This document shows positions 23,896 through 33,307 of a DNA stretch of 64,000 nt, piece by piece; the first letter of the stretch is position 1; every line of letters begins with the position of its first letter. The notes under the pieces are model-generated. The model saw only the letters and a list, made by a program, of their open reading frames with translations. It did not search any database and was not told the DNA's origin. Where the stretch lies: contig NZ_CSTD01000002.1 of the NCBI RefSeq assembly GCF_001053185.1, positions 255,577-319,576 on the forward strand. Direction: 5' to 3'. This DNA is from Mycobacterium bohemicum DSM 44277. Its GTDB lineage: Bacteria > Actinomycetota > Actinomycetes > Mycobacteriales > Mycobacteriaceae. Both the position numbers and the translations under genes were made by a program.

Positions 23896-26800
23896 ATGGG
23901 TATGCGGAACTTTTTCCTGGAATGGCCCGTCGTGCGTCAGCTGCGCTCACCGGACAAGCTCGGCCGCGGGTCGGCCGTGACCTCGAAGCAGACCCGCGCG
24001 GTGACGCCGCGCACGACGACCGCGGACCGCGTGGTGCAGAGCATCTGCCCGTACTGCGCGGTCGGTTGCGGTCAGAAGGTGTACGTCAAGGACGAGCGCG
24101 TGGTCCAGATCGAGGGTGACCCGGATTCACCGATCTCGCGGGGCCGCCTGTGCCCCAAGGGCGCCGCGAGCGAACAGCTGGTGAACTCGCCGGGCCGGCA
24201 GGTGCAGGTGCTCTACCGCGCCCCACGGGCGACCGAATGGCGGCCCCTCGAACTGGACACCGCGATCGACATGATCGCCGACCGCTTCGTCGAATCCCGC
24301 CGCCACACCTGGCAGGACATCGACAAGAAGGCCCACCCGCTGCGCCGCACCCTGGGGATCGCGGCGCTGGGCGGCGCGACGCTGGACAACGAAGAGAACT
24401 ACCTCATCAAGAAGCTCTTCACGGCCGCGGGCGCCATCCAGATCGAGAACCAAGCTCGCATTTGACACTCCGCCACGGTTCCCGGTCTGGGGGCCTCCTT
24501 CGGGCGCGGCGGCGCCACCCAAACACTGCAGGACATGGCGAACGCCGATTGCATCGTCATCCAGGGCTCGAACATGGCCGAGTGCCATCCCGTCGGGTTC
24601 CAGTGGGTCGAGGAGGCGCGCGCCCGCGGCGCGCGGGTCATCCACGTCGACCCCCGCTTCACCCGCACGTCGGCGGTGGCGGACAGGCACATCCCGATCC
24701 GGGCCGGCTCGGACGTGGTGTTGCTCGGGGCGCTGATCAACCACGTCCTGCGCAATGAGCTGTGGTTCAAAGAGTACGTCGTCGCCTACACCAACGCCGC
24801 GACCCTCATCAACGAAAAGTTCAGGGACACCGAGGATTTGAACGGCTTGTTCTCCGGCTTCGATCCCGAGACTGGGCAGTACGACACGTCGACGTGGGCC
24901 TACGAGGAGCGGGAGAACGGCCAGGTCGAGTCTCCCGACGGCGGCCACACCCACGGCGCCAGCGCCGCGCACAGCGGCGCGGGGCACGAGCACGGCAGCG
25001 GCGGTCCGCCGCTCGCGCACGCCCGGGTGCAGCGGGACGAAACCCTGCAGCATCCGCGGACCGTCTTCCAGATCCTCAAGCGGCACTACGCCCGCTACAC
25101 ACCGGAGATGGTCAAGGAAGTCTGCGGCATCGGCCGCGAGGACTTCGACTACCTCGCCCGCTCGATCGTGGAGAACTCCGGGCGCGAGCGCACCACCTGC
25201 TTCGCCTACGCCGTCGGATGGACACAGCACACCCTGGGCGCCCAATTCATCCGCACCGCAACGATTTTGCAGCTGCTGCTGGGCAACGTGGGGCGGCCGG
25301 GCAGCGGCATCATGGCGCTGCGCGGCCACGCCACCATCCAGGGTTCCACCGACATTCCGACGCTGTTCAACCTGCTGCCGGGATACCTGGCGATGCCCAA
25401 GGCCGGAATGCACGACACGCTGGCCGACTATCTGGACGCCGTCGCGTCCAAGAAGCAGAAGGGCTTCTGGGCCAACGCCGACGCCTACATGGTCAGCCTG
25501 CTCAAGGCGTGGTGGGGTGACGCGGCGACCGAGGACAACGACTGGGCCTACGGCTACCTGCCGCGGCTGTCCGGCCCGCACGGCACCTACCAGACCGTGA
25601 CGGCGATGCTGGCCGACGAGGTGGAGGGCTACTTCCTGCTCGGCCAGAACCCCGCGGTCGGATCGGCGCACGGCCGGATGCAGCGCCTCGGCATGTCGCA
25701 CCTCAAGTGGCTGGTGGTGCGCGACCTGAACCTCATCGAGTCGGCCACCTGGTGGAAGGACGGGCCGGAGATCGCGTCGGGCGAACTGCGCACCGAGGAC
25801 ATCGAGACCGAGGTGTTCTTCCTGCCGGCGGCCTCGCACGTGGAGAAGGCGGGATCGTTCACCCAGACCCAGCGGCTGGTGCAGTGGCGGCACAAGGCCG
25901 TCGACCCGCCGGGGCAGTGCCAGAGCGAGCTGGAGTTCTTCTTCGAACTCGGCAAGCGGATCAGGCAGCGGCTGGCCGGATCGACCGACGAACGCGACCG
26001 GCCGCTGCTCGACCTGACCTGGGACTACCCCACCGACGAGAGCGGCGAACCCGACGGCGAGGCCGTGCTGGCGGAGATCAACGGCTACCACGCCGCCGAC
26101 CGCACGCCGCTGTCGTCGTACACCGAGATGCGCGCCGACGGCTCGACGGCCGGCGGCTGCTGGATCTACACGGGCGTGTACGCCAACGCGGTCAACCAGG
26201 CCGCCCGTCGGGTGCCGCGCGGCGGCGACTCGCCGAGCCAGCACGAGTGGGGCTGGGCGTGGCCCGCCGACCGGCGGATCCTCTACAACCGCGCGTCCGC
26301 CGACCCCGAGGGCAGGCCGTGGAGCGAGCGCAAGCGCTACGTCTGGTGGGACGCCGGTCAGCACCGATGGGTCGGATACGACGTGCCAGACTTCGTGGAA
26401 GACCGGGCGCCGGGCAGCCGGCCCGATCCCGACGTCGGCGGCCCCGACGCCCTGGCCGGTGACGACCCGTTCGTCATGCAGGCCGACGGCAAGGGCTGGC
26501 TGTTCGCCCCCAAGGGTGTGGTCGACGGGCCGCTGCCCACGCATTACGAGCCGCAGGAGTCACCAGTCGCCAACCCGCTGTACCCCCAGCAGCGCAACCC
26601 CGCGCGAATCACCTTCCCGCGCAAGGACAATCTGAGCGCACCCAGCGCCGGGGAACCGGGGGCCGACGTCTACCCCTACGTGTTCACGACCTATCGGCTC
26701 ACCGAGCATCACACCGCCGGCGGCATGAGCCGGTGGCTGCCCTACCTGTCGGAGCTGCAGCCGGAGATGTTCTGTGAGGTGTCCCCGGAGCTGGCCGCCG

Positions 26801-27219
26801 AACGCGGCCTGCAGCCCTACGGATGGGCGACGATCGTCTCGCCCCGGGCGGCGATCGAGGCCCGGGTGCTGGTGACCGCGCGCATGACGCCGCTGGTGGT
26901 GGCCGGCCACACGGTGCACCAGATCGGCTTGCCCTACCACTGGGGCGTCGGCAGCGACGCGGTGGTCAGCGGCGACGCCGCCAACGACCTGCTCGGTGTG
27001 ACACTGGATCCCAACGTGCAGATCCAGGAGTCGAAGGCCGGGGCGTGCGACATCCGGCCGGGACGCCGGCCGCAGGGCGAGGAACTGCTGCGCCTCATCG
27101 CCGAGTATCAATCCCGTTCCGGGGCGACCACCGAGACCGGCAACGCAGCGATCAGCGACGGCGTATGGGAAGGGGGAGCCGATGGGTCAGCTCAGCGGGC
27201 CGACCGACCCGACGACTGA
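23896..27219 (+). CDS. fdhA: formate dehydrogenase alpha subunit, selenoprotein (Sec190)
   Basis: 1107 aa molybdopterin oxidoreductase if UGA 24463-24465 is read as selenocysteine. N-terminal [4Fe-4S] motif CPYCAVGC...LCPKG near residues 50-90. The UGA lies in IENQARI-U-HSATVPGLG, the exact place of catalytic Sec in FDH-N-type enzymes, and the frame continues as SNMAECHPVGFQWV. MGD-binding motifs and a C-terminal domain (LYVTS-type PYVFTTYRLTEHHTAGGMSRW) complete it. No twin-arginine signal, so the enzyme likely faces the cytoplasm. A His/Gly/Ser-rich insertion sits near residues 350-375. Overlaps fdhB by 38 bases. Without SelB, translation should stop at residue 189. Confidence 0.92.
24463..24495 (+). 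promoter_or_regulatory. Sec UGA codon and bacterial SECIS hairpin
   Basis: TGA at 24463-24465. Eleven bases later GGTTCCC (24477-24483) pairs with GGGGGCC (24489-24495), seven pairs with two U-G, closing a GGTCT loop. In E. coli fdhF the stem also begins 11 bases after UGA and has the GGUCU loop read by SelB. Both spacing and loop are conserved here. Confidence 0.9.
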
Positions 27220-28153
27220 CGCCGGCTGGGCGCAACCCAAGCCGCGCAAGGGATTCTTCACCGACACCTCGATCTGCATCGGATGCAAGGCCTGCGAGGT
27301 GGCCTGCAAGGAATGGAACCGCAACCCGCGCGACGGCGACCTGGAGCTGCTGGGCTCCTCCTACGACAACACCGGCGCGCTGGGGGCCAGCACGTGGCGG
27401 CACGTGGCGTTCATCGAGCAGGGCCGCGACCGCATCGAGGAGGCGCGCGAATCCGGCCGCGCCCTCATCGATTTGGGCATGCCCGCGCTTCCCGCCGCCG
27501 TTGACACGACACCCCCCGACACCCCGGAGTTCCGGTGGCTGATGTCGTCGGACGTGTGCAAGCACTGCACGCACGCCGGTTGCCTGGACGTCTGCCCGAC
27601 GGGTGCGTTGTTCCGCACCGAGTTCGGCACGGTCGTCGTGCAGGACGACGTCTGCAACGGCTGCGGCACCTGCGTCGCGGGGTGCCCGTTCGGCGTGGTC
27701 GAACGCCGCAGCGACGGCACGTACGCCACCCCCGCGCAAAGGCCCGGGCGGCCCGACCGTCCCGCCGAGAAATTCGTCACCGGGGTCGCCCAGAAGTGCA
27801 CCCTGTGCTACGACCGCCTCATCGAGGACCAGACCCCGGCGTGCGCCCAGACCTGCCCGACCACCTCGATCAAGTTCGGTGACCACGACGACCTGGTCGC
27901 GACCGCCCGGCAACGGGTCGCGGCGCTGCACGCCGAGGGGCGCACCGAGGCCCGGCTGTACGGTGCCAACGAGCGCGACGGCGTGGGCGGCATCGGGTCG
28001 ATCTTCCTGCTGCTCGACGAACCCGAGGTGTACGGCCTGCCGCCCGACCCGCGGGTGTGCACGGCCGACCTCCCCCGGATGTTCGCCAGCGCGGTCATGG
28101 CCGCGGCCGGCATGGTCGGCGCAGCTGTCTTGGCCTTCCGGAAGGGTCGGTGA
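27182..28153 (+). CDS. fdhB: formate dehydrogenase iron-sulfur subunit
   Basis: 323 aa from ATG 27182, inside the 3' end of fdhA. Four cysteine clusters for [4Fe-4S] centres: CIGCKACEVACKEWN, CKHCTHAGCLDVCPTG, CNGCGTCVAGCPFGV and CTLCYDRL with CAQTCPT. They form the electron wire from FdhA to the membrane. The C-terminal helix MFASAVMAAAGMVGAAVLAF anchors the subunit. Eight bases before the NrfD-type gene, so one operon. Confidence 0.93.
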   Translation: MGQLSGPTDPTTDAGWAQPKPRKGFFTDTSICIGCKACEVACKEWNRNPRDGDLELLGSSYDNTGALGASTWRHVAFIEQGRDRIEEARESGRALIDLGMPALPAAVDTTPPDTPEFRWLMSSDVCKHCTHAGCLDVCPTGALFRTEFGTVVVQDDVCNGCGTCVAGCPFGVVERRSDGTYATPAQRPGRPDRPAEKFVTGVAQKCTLCYDRLIEDQTPACAQTCPTTSIKFGDHDDLVATARQRVAALHAEGRTEARLYGANERDGVGGIGSIFLLLDEPEVYGLPPDPRVCTADLPRMFASAVMAAAGMVGAAVLAFRKGR

Positions 28154-28160
28154 ATATCCC

Positions 28161-29246
28161 TTGAGCACTTCGGAATTCGACAGCTTGCGCCCGCCCGAAC
28201 CCGAGGGCGGCCGGCGCCGCAAAGGCAAGAGGCAGGGCCGTCGGGGCGGTGCGGACGGTTCACGCGAGATGCCGATGGTGCCCGAAGCCGACTTCACCTC
28301 CTATTACGGGCGTCCGGTGGTCAAGCCCGCGCCGTGGGGCCACGAAGTGCCGGCCTACCTGTTCCTCGGCGGTGTCGCCGGCGGGTCCGGCCTGCTGGCC
28401 GCCGGCGCCCAGCTGACCGGGCGAAACACGTTGCGCCGCAACGCGCGGCTGTCCGCGCTGATCGCGGTGATGCTGGGCGCGGCCGCGCTGGTCAAGGATC
28501 TGGGCCGGCCCGAGCGTTTCGTCAACATGCTGCGGACGGTCAAGCTGACCTCGCCGATGAGCATCGGCTCGTGGATTCTCAGCCTCTTCAGCGCCGGCAT
28601 CGGGGTCGCCGCGGTCGCCGAGGTCGACCGGATGACGGGCGAGCGAATCCCGTTGGGGCCGTTGAGGTCCGTGCTGCGCGCCGTCGAGGGGCCGGCCGGA
28701 TTGGAGGCGGCGGCCTTCGCGCCGCCGCTGGCCGTCTACACCGCGGTGCTGCTCACCGACACCGCGACCCCGACCTGGAACGCGGCCTATAGGGACCTGC
28801 CGTTCGTGTTCGCCAGTTCGGCGAGCCTGGCCGCATCGGGCCTGGCGATGATCACCACGCCGGTCGCCGAGGCCGGGCCGGCCCGCAGGCTGGCGGTCAT
28901 CGGTGCGATCGCCGATCTGGTCTCGGCGCGGTTCACCGAATACCGGATGGACCCGGTGACCAGGGAACCCCTGCACCGGGGCAGGCCCGGCCGGCTGTTG
29001 GCGTGGAGCGAGCGGCTCGCCGCCGCCGGCGGGCTGGGCGCGCTGCTCGGCGGGCGGCACCGCGGGATCGCCGCCCTGTCCGGCCTGACGTTGCTGACGG
29101 CGTCGGCGATGCTGAGGTTCGGCTTCTTCGAGGCCGGGGTGGAGTCCACCCGCGATCCGCGTTACACGATCGAGCCGCAGAAACGCAGGCTGGCCGCGCG
29201 CCGGGCCGCCGGAACCGCCGGGGATTCGATCACCACCGCGGGCTAG
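28161..29246 (+). CDS. NrfD/PsrC-type membrane quinone-reactive subunit
   Basis: About 361 aa from TTG 28161 (LSTSEFDSLRPP). A basic N-terminal tail (GGRRRKGKRQGRRGG) is followed by WGHEVPAYLFLGGVAGGSGLLAAG, the NrfD signature, and about eight membrane helices. There are no haem-ligating histidines as in FdnI; NrfD proteins exchange electrons with menaquinone. Third gene of the operon: Sec-FDH plus FdhB plus NrfD couples formate oxidation to the quinone pool. Confidence 0.88.
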   Translation: MSTSEFDSLRPPEPEGGRRRKGKRQGRRGGADGSREMPMVPEADFTSYYGRPVVKPAPWGHEVPAYLFLGGVAGGSGLLAAGAQLTGRNTLRRNARLSALIAVMLGAAALVKDLGRPERFVNMLRTVKLTSPMSIGSWILSLFSAGIGVAAVAEVDRMTGERIPLGPLRSVLRAVEGPAGLEAAAFAPPLAVYTAVLLTDTATPTWNAAYRDLPFVFASSASLAASGLAMITTPVAEAGPARRLAVIGAIADLVSARFTEYRMDPVTREPLHRGRPGRLLAWSERLAAAGGLGALLGGRHRGIAALSGLTLLTASAMLRFGFFEAGVESTRDPRYTIEPQKRRLAARRAAGTAGDSITTAG

Positions 29247-29275
29247 CCACGCGCCTGTCCGCGTCGTCCCGGCCC

Positions 29276-29321
29276 GTAACGCCAGGGCGACTTTCGGCTC
29301 GGTTTCCCGCCCTGGCGTTAC
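29276..29321. repeat. REP-like hairpin 1, upstream of DUF559 gene
   Basis: GTAACGCCAGGGCG (29276-29289) and its exact reverse complement CGCCCTGGCGTTAC (29308-29321), 18-base loop. It sits 30 bases after the fdh operon and ends 41 bases before the DUF559 ATG. A hairpin differing by one base pair with the same arm and loop lengths lies at 30199-30244. Confidence 0.85.
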
Positions 29322-29362
29322 GCCCGGGCAGGGTGTCGGTATCGCTCAGCACACTTTCGGCC

Positions 29363-30202
29363 ATGACGGACCCCTTTCTGGGCAGCGAGGCCCTGGCCGC
29401 GCGCCGCCTGACCCGGCATCAATTGCGAACCCGCTACAGGGCCCTTCACCAGGATGTGTACGTGCCGCTCGACGCCCACATGACGGCGGTGCTGCGCGCA
29501 AAGGCATGCTGGCTGCGGTCTCGCCGCCGAGGCATTCTCGCCGGCTTCTCCGCTTCCGCCCTGCACGGCGCGCGATGGATCGACCCGTCGCGGCCGGCAG
29601 AAATCATCGACACCAACCGCCGCAAAGCATCCGGAGTGCGGGTCTGGGAAGAACGCGTCGAGCCCGACGAGATCACCGTCATCAACGGCATGCGGGTCAC
29701 CACTGCTGCTCGGACGGCCCTCGACCTGGGCAGGCGATGCCGGCTGTCCGAAGCGGTCGCCGCGATCGACGCGCTGGCGCGGGCGACCGAGTTGAAGATG
29801 GCCGACCTCGAGCTCGCCGTCGACCGCAACCGCGGCCGCCCCGGTATCAACGCCGCGAAGGCGGCGATCGAACTGGTCGACAGCGGGGCGCAGTCCCCGA
29901 GAGAGACCTGGCTACGCCTGCTGTTGATCAGTGCCGGCTTTCCGCGACCGCAGACCCAGATCCCGGTATGCAACGAATGGGGCGTTGTCGAGGCCTACCT
30001 GGACATGGGCTGGGAGGACATCCGGGTCGCCGTCGAGTACGACGGCGACCACCACCGATCCAGCCGCTCCCAATACGTGCGGGACATCCGCCGGCTCGAC
30101 ATGCTCGAGCGTCACGGGTGGATCGTCGTTCGAGTCATCGCTGAAGATCGCCCCGCCGACATCATCCGCCGGGTGGCCCAGGCACGAGGCCGCCGGGCGT
30201 AA
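29363..30202 (+). CDS. DUF559 (Vsr-like fold) nuclease with AbiEi-like N-terminus
   Basis: 279 aa from ATG 29363. Residues ~1-75 (LGSEALAARRLTRHQLRTRYRAL then VYVPLDAHMT, SASALHGARWI) resemble the winged-helix N-terminus seen in AbiEi-type proteins. Residues ~180-279 are DUF559: VVEAYLDMGWEDIRVAVEYDG, then HH, RDIRRLDMLERHGWIVVRV, with D, E-x-D-G and K/R positions of a restriction-like active site. No Cys cluster. Its TAA stop lies within hairpin 2. Many mycobacteria carry such genes; the role is not known. The hairpin bracketing suggests a mobile or self-propagating cassette. Confidence 0.8.
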   Translation: MTDPFLGSEALAARRLTRHQLRTRYRALHQDVYVPLDAHMTAVLRAKACWLRSRRRGILAGFSASALHGARWIDPSRPAEIIDTNRRKASGVRVWEERVEPDEITVINGMRVTTAARTALDLGRRCRLSEAVAAIDALARATELKMADLELAVDRNRGRPGINAAKAAIELVDSGAQSPRETWLRLLLISAGFPRPQTQIPVCNEWGVVEAYLDMGWEDIRVAVEYDGDHHRSSRSQYVRDIRRLDMLERHGWIVVRVIAEDRPADIIRRVAQARGRRA

Positions 30203-30244
30203 CGCCACGGCGGTCCCATGCCGGAATTCTCGCCGTGGCGTTAC
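30199..30244. repeat. REP-like hairpin 2, at the DUF559 stop
   Basis: GTAACGCCACGGCG (30199-30212) and exact reverse complement CGCCGTGGCGTTAC (30231-30244), 18-base loop. The TAA stop of the DUF559 gene (30200-30202) is part of the arm. It could also serve as a terminator. Ends 30 bases before the next gene. Confidence 0.85.
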
Positions 30245-30274
30245 ACCCGCGGTGAAGCGGGTAATCCGCCTGGC

Positions 30275-31261
30275 ATGACCAATTTCGGCTACACTCTCAT
30301 GACCGAGCAGAGTGGACCCAAAGACCTTGTCCACTACGCCATTTCGGCCGAAGATCGCGGTTTCGACTTCGAAGTGTGCAGCGACCACTTCACCCCGTGG
30401 CTGATGTCGCAGGGCCATGCGCCCAACGCCTGGGCGGTGCTGGGCGCGGTGGCGCACGCCACCGAGCGCGTGGACCTCTACACCTACGTCACCTGCCCGA
30501 CGATGCGCTACCACCCGGCCGTCGTCGCGCAGCAGGCCGCCACCGTGCAGATCCTGTCTGATGGCCGGTTCACCCTAGGCCTGGGCAGCGGGGAGAACCT
30601 CAACGAACACGTGGTCGGCAAGGGCTGGCCGACCGTGGAACGCCGCCAGGACATGCTGCGCGAGGCGATCAAGATCATCCGCGAGCTGTTCGGCGGCGAC
30701 CTGGTCGACTGGCGCGGCGAGTACTTCCAGGTGGACTCGGCGCGGCTGTGGGACGTCCCCGACGTGCCGGTCGGCATCGCGGTGGCCATCGGCGGCAAGC
30801 GGGCGATCGACAAGTTCGTCAAGCTCGCCGACCACTTCGTCGCCGTCGAGCCCGACAAGGAGTTGGTCGACGCGTGGCACGCCGCCCGGCAGGCCGCCAA
30901 CGGCGCCCAGGCCGGGCGGGTCGTCGGTCAGATACCGATCTCCTGGGATCCCGACCGCGACGCCGCCGTCCACCGCGCGCACGACCAGTTCCGCTGGTTC
31001 GCCGGCGGCTGGAAGGTCAACGCCGACCTCCCGACGCCGGCCGGGTTCGCCGGGGCGACCCAGTTCGTGCGCCCCGAGGACGTCGCCGACTCCATCCCGT
31101 GCGGCCCCGACCTGGACGCGATCGTCGAGGCGGTCCGGCCCTATTGGGAGGCCGGGTTCACCGACATCGCGCTGGTCCAGATCGGCGGCGAAACGCAGGA
31201 AAGGTTTCTCAAGGAGGCGGCCGAGCCGTTGCTGGAGGCGCTGCGGGACGCGTCGCGCTGA
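30275..31261 (+). CDS. F420-dependent LLM-class oxidoreductase
   Basis: 328 aa from ATG 30275 (MTNFGYTLMTEQSGP). Luciferase-like TIM barrel: AEDRGFDFEVCSDHFTPW, APNAWAVLGAVAHATERV, YHPAVVAQQAATVQILSDGRF and LGLGSGENLNEHV match the G6DH/TIGR03557 subgroup that uses coenzyme F420. Substrate unknown. Downstream of hairpin 2, apparently separate from the DUF559 gene. Confidence 0.85.
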   Translation: MTNFGYTLMTEQSGPKDLVHYAISAEDRGFDFEVCSDHFTPWLMSQGHAPNAWAVLGAVAHATERVDLYTYVTCPTMRYHPAVVAQQAATVQILSDGRFTLGLGSGENLNEHVVGKGWPTVERRQDMLREAIKIIRELFGGDLVDWRGEYFQVDSARLWDVPDVPVGIAVAIGGKRAIDKFVKLADHFVAVEPDKELVDAWHAARQAANGAQAGRVVGQIPISWDPDRDAAVHRAHDQFRWFAGGWKVNADLPTPAGFAGATQFVRPEDVADSIPCGPDLDAIVEAVRPYWEAGFTDIALVQIGGETQERFLKEAAEPLLEALRDASR

Positions 31262-31409
31262 GGGTGGGTTTGGGCGGTGCCGGCCAGGGTATCCGATTGC
31301 GAGCGTGCGATGTGACGGCGCGAGCAATGACCGGCGTGATCCGCAAAGGTGTTGTGGCCCGGCGGATTAGAGCGCACAGGTAAATACGCGAAGCGCGAGG
31401 GAGTCGACG

Positions 31410-32128
31410 ATGACCGATCCATCGAGAAATGCCACCGGCACCCTGGTGAAGGTCCTCGCGGCGACGAGCTTCGGTTTGGGCATCGGCGAACTCGTGGCAC
31501 CCGGCAGGGTCGCCGCGATCGCCGGGGTCGACGAGACGCCCCGGTCGAGCCGGATCATCCGGGCGCTCGGCGCGCGCGAATGCGGGCCGGCGGCGGGGGA
31601 CATCGCCTGCTGCGCGCGGCGGTGACGATCCGCCGGTCGCCGCAGGAGGTGTACGACTTCTGGCGCGACGTCGAGAATCTGCCGTCGTTCATGTATCACC
31701 TGAAGTCGGTCACGGCCAACGGCGACGGCCGCACCCACTGGGTGGCCAACGCCCCGGGCGGGCGGTCGGTGGAATGGGACGCCCAGATCACCGAGGACCA
31801 GCCCGGCCGGCGGATCGCGTGGCAATCGCTGCCCGGGTCGGTGGTGGAGAACGGCGGCAGCGTCGAATTCGCGCCCACGCCGGACGGCGACAGCACCGAG
31901 GTGCGCGTCACCATCGGCTACCACCTGCCCGGCGGTGCGCTCGGCAAGGCCGCGGCGACGCTGTTCGGTGAATCGCCCGACCAGGAGGTCAACGACGACC
32001 TTCGGCGCTTCAAGCAAATCATCGAGACGGGCCAGGTGCTGCGTTCCGACGGGTCCCCGGAGGGCACCTCCTCGGGCCGCCAACTGCACCAGCAACCCGG
32101 CCAACCGACGCAGGGAGCGCGATCATGA
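31410..32128 (+). pseudogene. SRPBCC/cyclase-type protein, middle deleted
   Basis: ATG 31410 gives MTDPSRNATGTLVKVLAATSF, a membrane-type segment and IIRALGARECG. Near 31581-31605 the frame shifts and the second half is a START/SRPBCC domain (LRAAVTIRRSPQEVYDFWRDVENLPSFM... ending QPTQGARS). The intact protein should have a further membrane region between ARECG and the LRAAVTIRRSP start, here lost. The two parts are in different frames. The stop overlaps the ATG of the alcohol dehydrogenase, so coupled translation may be affected. Confidence 0.72.
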
Positions 32129-33294
32129 AGGCGACGATCTGGGCCGGCCGCAACAGCGTTGAGGTCCAGTCGATTCCGGACCCCGAGATCCTCAACGACC
32201 GTGACGCGATCGTCAAGATCACCTCGACCGCCATCTGCGGTTCGGACCTGCACCTCTACGACGGCTACATCCCGACGGTGAAGCGCGGCGACGTCCTGGG
32301 CCACGAGTTCATGGGCGAGGTCGTCGAGGTCGGCAAGGCGGTGCGCGACCTCGCCGTGGGCGACCGCGTGGTCGTCCCGTTCCCGATCGCGTGCGGGGCG
32401 TGCTCGGCCTGTGAGCGGGACCTGTTCTCGCTGTGCGAGAACTCCAACCCGAACGCCGGCATCGCCGAGAAGTTCATGGGCCACTCCCCGGCCGGGCTGT
32501 TCGGGTACTCGCACATGCTGGGCGGGTTCGCCGGCGGCCAAGCCGAATACGCGCGGGTGCCGTTCGCCGACGTCGGCCCGCTGAAGATTGAGGACGACCT
32601 GACCGACGAGCAGGTGCTGTTCCTGTCGGACATCCTGCCGACCGGCTACATGGCCGCGGAGATGTGCGACATCGCGCCGGGCGACATCGTCGCCGTCTGG
32701 GGCGCGGGACCGGTCGGCCTCTTCGCGATCATGAGCGCGTATTTGCTGGGCGCGGCGAAAGTCGTTGCTGTCGACAGGGTGCCCTACCGGCTCGAGCTGG
32801 CGCAGAAACTCGGCGCGACTCCGGTGAACTTCGAGGAGACCGCGGTGCTCGAGCGGCTGCAAGACATCACCGCCGGGCGCGGGCCTGACCACTGCATCGA
32901 CGCCGCGGGTATGGAAGCCCGCAACGGCGCCACCCTGGTGGACGCCTATGACCGCACCAAGCAGGCGATGCGATTGGAGACCGAACGGCCGCACGCACTT
33001 CGGGAGGCCGCGATGAGTTGCCGCAACGGCGGCACCATCTCGATCGTCGGGGTGTACGGGGGGCTGATGGACAAGTTCCCGATCGGCGCGATCATGAACC
33101 GGTCGCTGACCATCAAGACGGGTCAATGCCACGTGCAGCGGTACATGCGGCCGCTGCTGGACCGGATCCGCAAGGGCGAGATCGACCCGACCGTCATCGT
33201 CAGCCACCACCTGTCCCTCGACGAGGCGGCGCACGGCTACGAGATCTTCAAGCACAAAGAAGACCACTGCACAAAGGTGATTCTCAACCCGTAA
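32125..33294 (+). CDS. zinc-dependent alcohol dehydrogenase
   Basis: 389 aa MDR enzyme related to glutathione-independent formaldehyde dehydrogenases. Catalytic zinc site: ICGSDLH and [12 protein letters not shown]; structural zinc cysteines [18 protein letters not shown]-binding [15 protein letters not shown] near residue 193. ATG overlaps the stop of the broken SRPBCC gene; a DJ-1-type gene follows 13 bases later. Substrate unknown; an aldehyde-detoxification module is a reasonable inference. Confidence 0.88.
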   Translation: MKATIWAGRNSVEVQSIPDPEILNDRDAIVKITSTAICGSDLHLYDGYIPTVKRGDVLGHEFMGEVVEVGKAVRDLAVGDRVVVPFPIACGACSACERDLFSLCENSNPNAGIAEKFMGHSPAGLFGYSHMLGGFAGGQAEYARVPFADVGPLKIEDDLTDEQVLFLSDILPTGYMAAEMCDIAPGDIVAVWGAGPVGLFAIMSAYLLGAAKVVAVDRVPYRLELAQKLGATPVNFEETAVLERLQDITAGRGPDHCIDAAGMEARNGATLVDAYDRTKQAMRLETERPHALREAAMSCRNGGTISIVGVYGGLMDKFPIGAIMNRSLTIKTGQCHVQRYMRPLLDRIRKGEIDPTVIVSHHLSLDEAAHGYEIFKHKEDHCTKVILNP

Positions 33295-33307
33295 CAGGAG
33301 GTCGAAC

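Noticed and set aside
24463..24465. In-frame TGA in fdhA as a nonsense mutation
   Set aside because: It is at the catalytic Sec position, the frame continues for 918 codons with full homology, and a SECIS hairpin follows.
24127..26544. 805-codon open frame antisense to fdhA
   Set aside because: GC-rich shadow frame, low-complexity and without domains; fdhA is clear on the other strand.
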